Below, in pieces: positions 32,324 through 40,086 of a stretch of DNA of 64,000 bases. Position numbers and translations under genes: made by a program. A model generated the notes under the pieces. The model did no database searches and had not been told where the DNA came from. It worked only from the letters and a program-made list of their open reading frames with translations. The number at the start of each line of letters is the position of its first letter. Position 1 is the stretch's first letter. Source of the DNA: Curtobacterium sp. 'Ferrero' (GTDB lineage Bacteria > Actinomycetota > Actinomycetes > Actinomycetales > Microbacteriaceae); assembly GCF_002412165.1 (NCBI RefSeq), contig NZ_NXIA01000001.1, positions 299,994 through 363,993 of the forward strand, written 5' to 3'.

Positions 32324-32820
32324 ACGATCGGCTAGTGAGACGGTCCGCCGCCTGTCGTGCGACTGCTTAGAACGCCCTCGACGATCCAGCACACCAGGCC
32401 GATCACGATCAGCGCACTACCGATCCAGATCGGGGTGGGGCGGCCACACTCCCGTGGGCTTCTAGGCAGATCAGCGGCTGCCATTTCCGCCGCCGGCCGA
32501 CAGCACTCGCCAAGTCGCGGAAGCCTTGGCGGCAGACAAACAAGGAGCGGAACAGACAGTTTGAGGCACTTCGAGACACTTTCGCTCCCCTCTTCACAAC
32601 AACAACCCTGCCTGCTGCCGCAAGCCGACGAACCGCGAGAACATCCCGTGGAACGCCATCGCGATGGTGTGGGTTGGGCCGACGGATCGCTCTGCCCGCA
32701 GCCGATTCGGGTAGCCGCTCCCCCGCTGCCGGCTGGTTGCAAGCCTCGCCGTCGCTCACGACGTGCCCGGTGCTGACACGTTGAGGCGAACGAGTAGTGG
32801 GGCTGCGGTCGACGGCGCAG
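32324..32820. other. Intergenic stretch between the IS element and the recombinase-like block
   Basis: About 500 bases with no convincing gene apart from a possible 50-residue membrane peptide (32332-32484, minus). Both strands have stretches open by GC bias, but their translations are Arg/Pro-rich without family character. No repeats longer than a few bases were noticed. Confidence 0.5.
32332..32484 (-). CDS. Possible 50-residue single-helix membrane peptide
   Basis: The frame from ATG 32482-32484 to TAG 32332-32334 encodes 50 residues with one strong helix (PIWIGSALIVIGLVCWIV) flanked by a basic N-terminus and a polar Gly/Ser tail. The hydrophobic core stands out against the Arg-rich noise around it. 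There is no clear ribosome-binding site, so it may be the 3' remnant of a longer gene cut by the IS30 insertion or chance. Confidence 0.3.
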   Translation of the reverse strand: MAAADLPRSPRECGRPTPIWIGSALIVIGLVCWIVEGVLSSRTTGGGPSH

Positions 32821-33387
32821 CTAGCGGGTCTCCGCGCTGCGCGGGGTCCGCTTCCGTCCGGTGGTCGTCCCTGCCGGGCGGTTCCGCCACTGGCCTTCCT
32901 CTGACTTCTTCTTTGACCGCGGTGCCGAGCGGTGAGATGTGAGGGCGCAGTTGGGGCAGCCGGTCGCGTATTTGCAGGTGTGGTTGTCTGGCCGGACTGA
33001 GAATGCTCCGTGTTCGCTACAGTTCACGGTCACGTCGGTTCGCGCGTCCAAGTACACGACATCGGTGTAGTCGTACCGGTCGCCGTGCGTGGCCAGAGCC
33101 TTCGCAACGAATCGCTCGCGACGAATCTTCGCCTGAGCGTTGAACCCTCTGCAGTCTCGGCAACCCTGGCCACGCTGTGGGCCCCAGGGCGTTTCGCGGA
33201 CTCGGCGGTGCTCGCGCGGGGTCTGCTCGAAGGGCCCATGGTCGGGGCAGATGATGGTGACCTTGGTGTCGCCGTTGACGTAGCCGAGTGGAACGTGCGC
33301 GTAGTCGTATCGGCCGTCGTGCAGCTTCGTCGCGAAGTCGATGAACTCGGCGGCTCGTTCTTCCCGGGTAGCGGTGCGGTAGTCCAA
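32821..33387 (-). CDS. Duplicated zinc-ribbon protein, DUF723-like
   Basis: The 188-residue protein contains two copies of a motif with H-x-x-R-Y-D-Y, a V-x-Y-x-x strand, C-x-x-H-G-x-F and a C-x-x-C. Repeat 1 spans residues 13-80 (Cys47, His50, Cys76, Cys79); repeat 2 spans 92-147 (Cys123, His126, Cys144, Cys147). The basic tail follows. The pattern matches DUF723-type domains often fused to or next to endonucleases in phages. The start is TTG at 33385-33387 with GGAGGA five bases upstream. DNA binding is likely; nothing shows catalysis. Confidence 0.65.
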   Translation of the reverse strand: MDYRTATREERAAEFIDFATKLHDGRYDYAHVPLGYVNGDTKVTIICPDHGPFEQTPREHRRVRETPWGPQRGQGCRDCRGFNAQAKIRRERFVAKALATHGDRYDYTDVVYLDARTDVTVNCSEHGAFSVRPDNHTCKYATGCPNCALTSHRSAPRSKKKSEEGQWRNRPAGTTTGRKRTPRSAETR

Positions 33388-33393
33388 GGGGTC

Positions 33394-33416
33394 CTCCAGG
33401 AGTCGTTGTCCTGGAG
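33394..33416 (-). promoter_or_regulatory. Hairpin that overlaps the ribosome-binding site of the zinc-ribbon gene
   Basis: On the minus strand CTCCAGGA-CAACGAC-TCCTGGAG is a perfect 8-bp stem. Its last GGAG is the first half of the GGAGGA Shine-Dalgarno sequence, so folding would block translation of 32821-33387. A similar hairpin is placed in the same way before the gene at 34735-35304. Confidence 0.6.
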
Positions 33417-33826
33417 CTATGCCGGCACGTCCGAACCAGCCGGGGAAGTCGGCTCGGACTCGTCCTTCGGGGTCGGGTTGCTCGACTTTTTGACGTTCTT
33501 CACGTCAAGGCGCGGCCGTCAGGCATAGCCGTGGCATGCCTTCGCTCCCTTCCGCCGTTCGAGCGGCGCTCCGCTCACCGAGTTCAACCGAGCACCTCGT
33601 CGTGCCGAACCAGGAGACCATCACGTCCGCGACCGCCCTGGGGCGGCCGATGGGCGCCGCGTTCGGCCGTCCGTTCCCACGTCAAGGTCCCGTCGAGCAC
33701 TGCTCGCACGTCCAATGTTGGGAACCCGAGCCGCTCATCCTCGGGGACTCAACGCTCGGTGCCCGAAGCTCAAACCCAGACAACGGGACTCTTATCGCGC
33801 AGCTTCGCCCAGAGCCCCTCCACGCG
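33417..33826. other. Divergent upstream region of the recombinase-like block
   Basis: About 410 bases between the zinc-ribbon gene (minus) and the first recombinase-like gene (plus). It contains TTGACGT-TCTTC-ACGTCAA, a perfect 7-bp inverted repeat, at 33490-33508. The plus-strand frame is open from ATG 33536, but that stretch shares nothing with the paralog, so I treat it as non-coding. Promoters for both directions probably lie here. Confidence 0.5.
33490..33508. promoter_or_regulatory. Inverted repeat TTGACGT-N5-ACGTCAA
   Basis: A perfect 7-5-7 palindrome about 320 bases before the recombinase-like start and about 100 before the zinc-ribbon gene. TTGACG could be a -35 element. Operator, recombinase binding site or terminator are all possible. 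Confidence 0.4.
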
Positions 33827-34729
33827 ATGCGGAAGTACCGGAGCCAGTCGGTTCCCACCGACCGGTGGGCCAACATCGAGCCGTTCGTGCTGGACGCTGT
33901 CGCGCTCGTCGCGCCCGCGTGTGCCTACCTCGCTGAGCGGCTGATGGTCGCGGTGACGCCGTACGTTGACTGGGTCGTCCACATCAACGGGATGCAGAAG
34001 GTCGCGAACGTGTTCCACCCGGTGCTGATCCGCCGGTACATCTCCCGCGACGACCTCCACCTCAAGGATAAGACGCTCCGCGACTACCGGTCCTTTCTGC
34101 TCCGGATCTCGGAGGTCGTCCTCCCCGACGAGGGACCGATCGAGTTTGCGCCGTTGAACGGGCAGTCCGTTACCGCCCCGTACACCGACCTCGAAATGAA
34201 CCTGCTCGAGACCTGGGCGCTTGGGCAGTCGACGGCACTGCGACGTCGAGGTGCTGGCGCAGTCCTCGCCCTGGGAGCAGGTGCTGGGCTTGACCCGTGG
34301 GAGATGCAGCAGCTGCGGCGGAGCGACGTGCTCGTTGACCGTGACGGAGCGCTCGTCGACGTCCAGGGCGGAAGGCCGAGGTCGGTACCTGTGCTCGAAC
34401 GATGGGAACAGCTCCTCATCGACTCCCTCGCGGACGTGCCGGACGACGCATGGGTGCTTGGCGGGGAGGACAGAAAGGCGACCTACAACTTCGTCACGCC
34501 GTTCATCAATCACACCGACTTCGGCAACGAGCCGAAGCCAGTCCCCACGCGAATGCGCGCTACGTGGATCACTACGCACCTCGCTGGCGGCACGCACGTC
34601 GGGGAGCTCATGGCTGCCGGCGGACTGCGCAAGCCGGAGCACTTGGTCACGTCCCTGCGGCACATTCCGACGATGGACGCTTCCGAGCACCGTCGACGGA
34701 TCCTCGCTGAGGCTCGCGAAGTTCGGTAA
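33827..34729 (+). CDS. Tyrosine-recombinase-like protein lacking catalytic residues, paralog 1
   Basis: The 300-residue protein starts at ATG 33827, where similarity to the paralog at 35768 begins. Residues 50-130 look like a core-binding (SAM-like) domain and 140-280 like the catalytic fold of tyrosine recombinases. By eye the box I region is AGAGLDPWEMQQLRRSDV, with Asp156 where the catalytic Arg should be. Box II reads PTRMRATWITTHLA, so Arg244 is kept but the His before it is Thr. No His/Trp or Tyr nucleophile is recognisable near residues 265-280. It probably binds DNA without cutting. It is convergent with the 34735-35304 gene, five bases apart. Confidence 0.6.
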   Translation: MRKYRSQSVPTDRWANIEPFVLDAVALVAPACAYLAERLMVAVTPYVDWVVHINGMQKVANVFHPVLIRRYISRDDLHLKDKTLRDYRSFLLRISEVVLPDEGPIEFAPLNGQSVTAPYTDLEMNLLETWALGQSTALRRRGAGAVLALGAGAGLDPWEMQQLRRSDVLVDRDGALVDVQGGRPRSVPVLERWEQLLIDSLADVPDDAWVLGGEDRKATYNFVTPFINHTDFGNEPKPVPTRMRATWITTHLAGGTHVGELMAAGGLRKPEHLVTSLRHIPTMDASEHRRRILAEAREVR

Positions 34730-34734
34730 CGCCG

Positions 34735-35304
34735 TCAGAGGACCCGGAACCGTGCTGCCCGGAGCTGCTGTTCGCGTTCGGGCAGCAGGCGGCCGCGGGC
34801 GTGCTGGGCTCGTTGCTGGGCAACCCACCGTCCGATCGTCACCTCGGCAGGGTCGGTCGCGCGACGACGCGGCGGTCGCTGATGATCAACCCAGAACTGC
34901 TGGTGCGCGGCGAGCATCGACGACCACTGCGCGTCACGGGGGTTCCAGGCGAAGCCCGGCACCGCTTCAAGTCGTCGAACCTGGTACGAGCAGTAGCCGC
35001 CCGCAGCGCCGACCTGCCGGAAGTACGTAAGGGTGTCAACGAGGGTCTGTTCGGCGGTCGCAGGGCGAGGACGGGTCGAGTCGGCGCGGGGCATCCGTCC
35101 GTGCTTGTCGACGAAGTCGTCGAGGTCGTGCACTCGGTCGGTCCAGCGTCGTACGAAGGATTCAACCTCGACGGCGTCATCGGTGTCGGCGAGGTAGAAC
35201 GCGACGCCGCGTCGTTGGTCGAGGGTGAGCGTCAGGGCTGACTGCGTTGCGTGGTCGGAGTACTCGGCGTGGAGCGCTGCGAGCGCCGTGGTCGGGGCGG
35301 GCAT
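34735..35304 (-). CDS. Helicase-associated (HA) domain protein without a helicase
   Basis: The 189-residue protein has the HA-repeat pattern F-x-W-x-x-x-D-x-x-W near residue 115 (GFAWNPRDAQWSSMLAAHQQ), followed by HQRPPRR, IGRWVAQQRAQHARG and a LLPEREQQLRAARF end; a weaker first repeat precedes it (residues 50-100, with FVDKHGRMPR). HA domains normally occur in tandem behind helicases and are thought to bind nucleic acid. Here they stand alone. ATG 35302-35304 is preceded by GGAGAGGA, part of which lies in a hairpin. Confidence 0.65.
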   Translation of the reverse strand: MPAPTTALAALHAEYSDHATQSALTLTLDQRRGVAFYLADTDDAVEVESFVRRWTDRVHDLDDFVDKHGRMPRADSTRPRPATAEQTLVDTLTYFRQVGAAGGYCSYQVRRLEAVPGFAWNPRDAQWSSMLAAHQQFWVDHQRPPRRRATDPAEVTIGRWVAQQRAQHARGRLLPEREQQLRAARFRVL

Positions 35305-35312
35305 GTGGTCCT

Positions 35313-35339
35313 CTCCGAGGCCGGCGGTCGGCCTCGGAG
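35313..35339 (-). promoter_or_regulatory. Hairpin that overlaps the ribosome-binding site of the HA-domain gene
   Basis: On the minus strand CTCCGAGGCCG-ACCGC-CGGCCTCGGAG is a perfect 11-bp stem. Its final GGAG runs into GGAGAGGA, eight bases before the ATG. Folding would hide part of the Shine-Dalgarno sequence. The arrangement matches that at 33394-33416. Confidence 0.6.
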
Positions 35340-35582
35340 GGGGTATGCGCGGAACGGGCGTGATCTTGGAGGACGCGCGGGTCGCGGACGAGCGGGGTCC
35401 GCAAACAGGACCAATCCGGCCGCGAAGATCACTACGTTTTCTGAGTCCCCGAAGCAGAGAGCCGCCCGGATCGCATGCACATCGCGAGCGTCACGCGTAC
35501 GACGCCGACGTCACCGTCGCGTGCGCAAGCAAGCGGCGACACGCCCGGCATCACGCGTCCGTTCGCATCGGCGGCGGTACCC

Positions 35583-35610
35583 GCCGATCCGTGCGGGCAC
35601 GCGGATCGGC
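35583..35610. repeat. Inverted repeat GCCGATCCG-N10-CGGATCGGC
   Basis: A perfect 9-bp stem, about 160 bases before the recombinase-like start. The loop can also pair in a shifted register (CGTG with CACG). It could be a terminator for the opposite strand, an operator or a recombination site. Confidence 0.4.
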
Positions 35611-35767
35611 AGGCAACGAGATCAGAATCTGGAGCGCTTTCCCACAGCTCATCTCACTGCGCCTGCATAGGCCGGGCATGCCTAGCCAGATCCTCCGCTC
35701 GTTGCGTCAGTACATCGCCGCGATGCTGCGCGCCCTCTTGTCGTTCCTCGCACGCGGAGGAACACTG

Positions 35768-36658
35768 GTGAAGTACGTCGCGACGTTCGCGGACGACCGA
35801 TGGAGCGTTGTCCGGGACTTCGTAGTCAGCGCAGTGGCCGACGCGGCAGCATCCATTGCTCAGCCCGCCGACCGGCTCATCGTCGTTGCGGCACCGTTCG
35901 TCGACTGGGTCATCAACGTCAACGGATACCCGGCGAAGACCGCCGTCGTGTTCCACCCCGTCATCATCCGGCGCTACATCACCCGGACCGACGTCACCTG
36001 GTCGGACACCACGCGTCGCACGTACCGGTCCGCTCTGATGCGCATGTCCGAGGTCCTCGTCGGCGAGGTGCCGCTGGAGTTCGCGCCGACGGCTCCGCAG
36101 AACACCGCAGCACCCTACGACGACCTCGACCTGCACCTCCTCGAGAGCTGGGCGACGGGCCAGTCGACCGCGGCACGACGGCGCAGCGCCGGCGTCGTCC
36201 TCGCGCTCTGCGCTGGAGCGGGGCTCAAAGCGAACGAGCTCCTCCAGGTCCGCCGCCGCGACATCGTCGCTGACGCCGAGGGTGTCCTCGTCACCGTCAC
36301 GGCGGGAGCCCGGACCGTTCCGCTCCTGGCCCGATTTGAGACGCTCCTGCTCAACTCCATTGCCGAGGTCGAGCCGGAGCACTGGGTATTCGGGTCGCCG
36401 AAGCGGGTCAAGCACGGCATCAGTACGCTCACCACGTTCCTCTACGACACAGACCGCGGCAACGAACCAGGTCCCGTCACCACCCGCATGCGGAACACCT
36501 GGCTCATCACCCACCTCATTGCCCGCACCGACATGCGCGCTCTCATGACCGCCGCCGGCGTCACGAAGTTCGAACACCTCGACCAACTCGTCGCCCATGT
36601 CCCGGCACTGGACACCGACTCCTACCGAAGCCAGCTCCGCGCGGAGGTGGCACGATGA
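35768..36658 (+). CDS. Tyrosine-recombinase-like protein lacking catalytic residues, paralog 2
   Basis: The 296-residue protein starts at GTG 35768, with GGAGGA six bases upstream; this aligns its N-terminus with paralog 1. Shared blocks include PFVDWV, VFHPV-x-IRRYI and TWSD/DK-TxRxYRS. Box I is AGAGLKANELLQVRRRDIV: the helix is like that of real integrases (GLR-x-x-E-L) but Lys154 replaces the catalytic Arg. Box II TTRMRNTWLITHLI keeps Arg242 and has Thr in place of His. The C-terminal His/Trp and Tyr positions are not recognisable. The stop overlaps the DDE gene start (ATGA), so the two are made together. Confidence 0.65.
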   Translation: MKYVATFADDRWSVVRDFVVSAVADAAASIAQPADRLIVVAAPFVDWVINVNGYPAKTAVVFHPVIIRRYITRTDVTWSDTTRRTYRSALMRMSEVLVGEVPLEFAPTAPQNTAAPYDDLDLHLLESWATGQSTAARRRSAGVVLALCAGAGLKANELLQVRRRDIVADAEGVLVTVTAGARTVPLLARFETLLLNSIAEVEPEHWVFGSPKRVKHGISTLTTFLYDTDRGNEPGPVTTRMRNTWLITHLIARTDMRALMTAAGVTKFEHLDQLVAHVPALDTDSYRSQLRAEVAR

Positions 36659-38478
36659 CCGCGCCGCTTCCCAAGCACCACGACTACGAAGATGCTGAGC
36701 GATTCATGCTCGAAGCCTTCGGTGTGCCTATGGGGAAGTACATGCGCGTCGGCGAAGTGGTTCCACTCGAACTCGCTGTCCACGAGGCGGTTCTCCTGTT
36801 CAGCCGCGCAGCGATTGAAGAACGAGTGATGGAGTGGCGGCGTGAGGAACGTCGCTCGAATCGAGGACGTCGCGCACTCTTCTCAGAAGCAAGCCTTCTG
36901 AAGTTGATGTTCGTGACGATGCGAGCTCGACGAAGCGTCAGCATCAAGAAGATGACCGAAGTCGCGATGTCCTTGACCGTTCGGCAACGCGAAGCCGTTG
37001 GCATCCTTCATTTCTCTCCGCACCAGGCTACGCAGTACCGCCGCCTCTGGGAGGCGATCCAGCGCCTGCGAACCCTCACTGACCGACACCCCGGCAAGCG
37101 GGGCGAGCGAATGCTGAAGAAGGACTACGACCTCCTCGTCGCGAGTCGAGAGCGTAAGCAGATGGCCAAACGGCACGCGCGAATGCTCGAGCTCACGAAC
37201 CTCCTCATTGACGGCTCGGTCAACTTCCTGCCGAGGGACGTCCGCCGACGGTTCAAGGGCGCTGTCGCCATCGACGCCACCTTTGCGGAGGTCTCCGGCA
37301 GCCAGAAGGGTGACAAGACAATCGGCCCGAACGATACGGTTTCGGTGAACTTCGACTGCGGGTGGTACACGCGCGATGGCGATCACGACGGGTCCGGAGT
37401 CAAGAAGAGCAAGCGCAAGTTCGGCTGGGAGGTCGAGTTCGCGGTCATGACTCGCGACCCTGCTGAAAGCGACTTCACATACCCGCTCCTGTTCCTCGCG
37501 ACCAGCGGGCACAAGCCGGGCAAGACTCGCGGACACGGGCTGCACCTCTACAACTCGATGCGCTCGCGCGGAATCGACGTCAAGACACTCATCGGCGACC
37601 GCGCGTACTTCCCCGGCGCCCGAGTTCAGGACCTCCAAGGGCCGCTCGCGAAAGCTGGCGTCAAGGTCGTTATGGACTACAAGACGACCGAACTCGGCAT
37701 CCAGGCGTCCTACAACAGCAAAGACGGCCGTCACAAGCTCATCATGGTGGGCGGCAACTGGTACATGGCATGCATGCCCTCAACCCTCGTCTTCCTCGAA
37801 CAAACTCACCAGGCACGACTTGCCGCCATTGAAGAGTTACCGGAAGAAGCGCAAAGCGCCGCTCGCGCTGAGGCCGAGGCACTCGCGACGAAGCGTCGAA
37901 ACTCGCGCAGCAAGTACCATCTGAAGCCGCGCAGCAACTTCGACCAGACGGGCGCCCGGCAGTACACCTATCCCACGTTCAAGAGCGATGAGGTCGAGTT
38001 CGATCCCGAATCCGGCGAAGTCGTGGAACTCAAAGTGCCTGGGAAGACCGTCAAGGTCCCGGGCAACCTCAGCAATCGCCCGGGTGTGTTGAATCAGCGC
38101 CACCTGAAGTACCACCAGGAGTTCGAGTACGGTTCCGACGAGCAGCGTGCCTGGTTCGGCCAGCGCAACAATGTCGAGAACGGCAACTCGCGCCTCAAAG
38201 ACGCCGATCGCGAAGCCCTCGGAGTGGCTATGAAGCGTCGCGTCCGCGGACCCTGGTTTGTCGAGCTCGCTGCCGCTTTTGCAGCTGCAAGCGCAAACCT
38301 CGCTCGCATCATCGAGTGGCTGAAGGAGCGACTGAGCCTCGCGCCCATCAACCGCATGAACAACACCAGCCCCGCCCTGTTCGAGGCCGGCCTGAGCACC
38401 CTGACCCTCGACGAGCACGACTCTCGAAACGGCTTCAACGCAATCGCGCAGCTACCAGAGTTCCAACTACTGGACTGA
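36655..38478 (+). CDS. DDE transposase-like protein coupled to a recombinase-like protein
   Basis: The 607-residue protein starts at ATG 36655 with GGAGG seven bases upstream, overlapping paralog 2. The RNase H-like core shows AIDATF (Asp207), LIGDRAYFPG (Asp315) and RNNVENGNSRLK (Glu508), a plausible complete DDE triad with about 190 residues between the second Asp and the Glu, as in IS1182- or IS4-related transposases with an insertion domain. Residues 1-200 are basic and helical, with SLTVRQREAVGIL as a possible DNA-binding helix. No terminal inverted repeats were found around it. It is the last gene before the tRNA-Gln. Confidence 0.65.
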   Translation: MTAPLPKHHDYEDAERFMLEAFGVPMGKYMRVGEVVPLELAVHEAVLLFSRAAIEERVMEWRREERRSNRGRRALFSEASLLKLMFVTMRARRSVSIKKMTEVAMSLTVRQREAVGILHFSPHQATQYRRLWEAIQRLRTLTDRHPGKRGERMLKKDYDLLVASRERKQMAKRHARMLELTNLLIDGSVNFLPRDVRRRFKGAVAIDATFAEVSGSQKGDKTIGPNDTVSVNFDCGWYTRDGDHDGSGVKKSKRKFGWEVEFAVMTRDPAESDFTYPLLFLATSGHKPGKTRGHGLHLYNSMRSRGIDVKTLIGDRAYFPGARVQDLQGPLAKAGVKVVMDYKTTELGIQASYNSKDGRHKLIMVGGNWYMACMPSTLVFLEQTHQARLAAIEELPEEAQSAARAEAEALATKRRNSRSKYHLKPRSNFDQTGARQYTYPTFKSDEVEFDPESGEVVELKVPGKTVKVPGNLSNRPGVLNQRHLKYHQEFEYGSDEQRAWFGQRNNVENGNSRLKDADREALGVAMKRRVRGPWFVELAAAFAAASANLARIIEWLKERLSLAPINRMNNTSPALFEAGLSTLTLDEHDSRNGFNAIAQLPEFQLLD

Positions 38479-38719
38479 CGAGCCCGCGCCTCCAAACTTC
38501 ATAGACCCTGAACTCCCCCTCGCCACGTCCGGCAGGGGGTATTCGTCGTTCCTCGAAGCGAACGCAGACCAAGGCACGCGTCGCGGTACGCTCCCCAGCG
38601 GTCGTCGGGACAGGACGAGCGACCCTGGGAGCGGAGCTGAACGCGGTTTTCCACCTCGGCCTGCTGTCACGCCCGAATATTCCGACTGAGATCGCCGAAA
38701 ACTCCGAACACCCCTCCGC
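38479..38719. other. Short junction region between the accessory block and tRNA-Gln
   Basis: About 240 bases with no gene. If the element integrated at the tRNA 3' end, the junction lies at or near 38720. No second copy of the tRNA 3' sequence (tccgcctccaggattcgaa) was noticed elsewhere in the window; the other junction probably lies beyond the left edge. Confidence 0.45.
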
Positions 38720-38790
38720 TCCGCCTCCAGGATTCGAACCCGGACCTCACGGCACCAAAGGCCGTCGTGCTGCCGTTACACCAAGGCGGA
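38720..38790 (-). tRNA. tRNA-Gln (anticodon TTG)
   Basis: A 71-base cloverleaf reads on the minus strand: acceptor stem TCCGCCT with AGGCGGA, anticodon stem ACGGC with GCCGT, loop CTTTGGT giving anticodon TTG, and T arm CCGGG-TTCGAAT-CCTGG with one G-T pair. CCA is not encoded. Its 3' end faces the accessory block, the usual position of an integration site. Confidence 0.95.
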
Positions 38791-38884
38791 ACGCACCCGG
38801 CGGGGTGGAGCCCACCCGGTGCCCGTCCATCCTCCCATGCCGACCGTGCTGGCCGTGCGCTCCCGGTTCGGCCAAGATGGAGGG

Positions 38885-39379
38885 ATGCCGCCAGAGGACG
38901 AGGTCGATCGGATCGTCGCGGCGTGGGGTCGCGAGCGTGACGACCTCGACTTCGCCCCGCTCGAGGTGTTCTCGCGCGTGGACCGGCTCGCACGGCACCT
39001 CGACCGAGCCCGGCGTGTGGCGTTCGACGCGAGTGGGGTCGAGCCGTGGGAGTTCGACGTGCTGTCGGCACTCCGGCGTGCTGGTGAGCCGTACGAGCTC
39101 AGCCCGAAGACCCTGCTGCAGCAGACACTGGTGTCGAGCGGCACGATGACGAACCGCGTCGACCGGCTCGCGGCCCGCGGGCTCGTCAGCCGCCGCACCG
39201 ACCCGCGCGACGGCCGGGGCATCCTCGTCGCGCTGACCGCGAAGGGGCGGACGGCGGTGGACGCGGCCATCGCGGACCTGCTCGAGGCCGAGCGGTCGGT
39301 CCTCGCCGAGGTCTCCCCGTCCGAGCAGGCGCAGCTCGCGGGGCTCCTCCGGCGGCTCATCCTGGGGCTCGGCGACTGA
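38885..39379 (+). CDS. MarR-family transcriptional regulator
   Basis: This 164-residue winged-helix protein has LSPKTLLQQTLVSSGTMTNRVDRLAARGLVSR-like helix-turn-helix and wing features, with the wing RRTDPRDGRGILVALT. The ATG at 38885 is chosen because the family's first helix begins after it, although GGAGGG is unusually close. MarR proteins repress efflux or stress genes and release DNA on binding small phenolic ligands. The target is not evident; it stands alone beside the tRNA. Confidence 0.85.
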   Translation: MPPEDEVDRIVAAWGRERDDLDFAPLEVFSRVDRLARHLDRARRVAFDASGVEPWEFDVLSALRRAGEPYELSPKTLLQQTLVSSGTMTNRVDRLAARGLVSRRTDPRDGRGILVALTAKGRTAVDAAIADLLEAERSVLAEVSPSEQAQLAGLLRRLILGLGD

Positions 39380-39436
39380 TCGACCACGCGGACGGGGGGA
39401 ATCCTCGACCGTTTCCCGGTCCACTACGGTGGCGGC

Positions 39437-40003
39437 ATGGACGCGGGGCGGGTCATCCTGGGGGCTGCGACGGCGGCGGCGTTCGTGCTTGCCGCCGGGT
39501 TCACGGTCGTCGTCGGGCAGGGGACCACCGAGACGCCCGTGGTCGACGAGGGCGGCATCTGCGGCACGCTCCCCGCCGGGAGCACCTCCGCGGCGGCGTG
39601 GTTCCTCGTCCCGCTCCGCAACGACTCGGACGTTCCCGTCCGTTTCGACGACCTGCGACCGCTCGACGTCCGGGGCGTCGGCCTGTCGCACCTCGCCGTC
39701 GCGGTGCACCCGGGCTCGACTGCCCCGACGCTGATCGTGGGCGACGACGAGTCGACGGCGCCAGCCGAGTTCAGCCGGACCGTCCCGGCTCCTCGGAGTG
39801 CGGCGGTGGCCCCCGGCGGCGTCCTCGCCGTCGTCGGCCGGATCGAACTGCGCTCCGACTCGGGTGCCGGAAGGGTCCGCGGCATCGTCGCGCGCGGCAG
39901 TGGACTGCTCGGCGTACCGGTCATCGCGACGAGCGGGACGGCGTTCGGCATCGGGATCGGCCGTGGTCACCCCGAAGCCGACATCGGCTGCCCGGGCACG
40001 TGA
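39437..40003 (+). CDS. Exported protein of unknown function
   Basis: This 188-residue protein has an N-terminal hydrophobic segment (residues 6-26, signal anchor) and a predicted beta-rich outer domain with one Cys at each end (GGICGTL and DIGCPGT) that may form a disulfide. I recognise no family. It is a single-gene unit 57 bases after the MarR stop and convergent with the ABC-F gene. Confidence 0.6.
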   Translation: MDAGRVILGAATAAAFVLAAGFTVVVGQGTTETPVVDEGGICGTLPAGSTSAAAWFLVPLRNDSDVPVRFDDLRPLDVRGVGLSHLAVAVHPGSTAPTLIVGDDESTAPAEFSRTVPAPRSAAVAPGGVLAVVGRIELRSDSGAGRVRGIVARGSGLLGVPVIATSGTAFGIGIGRGHPEADIGCPGT

Positions 40004-40086
40004 CGCCTGTGTGCGGCAGGGCTCGGCACGACCGGGGTCACGCGGAACCGCGGACGCCGCCGAAACGGCACGCCCGACACCGCGCA

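Larger units (their letters stand above)
35305..35767. other. Spacer between the HA-domain gene and recombinase-like paralog 2
   Basis: About 460 bases holding two strong inverted repeats (35313-35339 and 35583-35610). The plus-strand frame of the recombinase-like gene is open through it, but the translation is Arg-rich, unlike the paralog. I see no gene here. Confidence 0.5.

Noticed and set aside
33536..33826. Upstream start of recombinase-like paralog 1 at ATG 33536
   Set aside because: The extra 97 residues have no counterpart in the paralog and look like random GC-rich coding; the shared N-terminus begins at 33827.
33394..35610. The inverted repeats of the recombinase-like block as a CRISPR or integron array
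   Set aside because: The repeats differ in sequence and are not regularly spaced; there are no spacer-repeat units or att-like cassettes.
35225..35767. Long N-terminal extension of recombinase-like paralog 2
   Set aside because: Arg-rich and not conserved; GTG 35768 has a good ribosome-binding site and aligns with the paralog.
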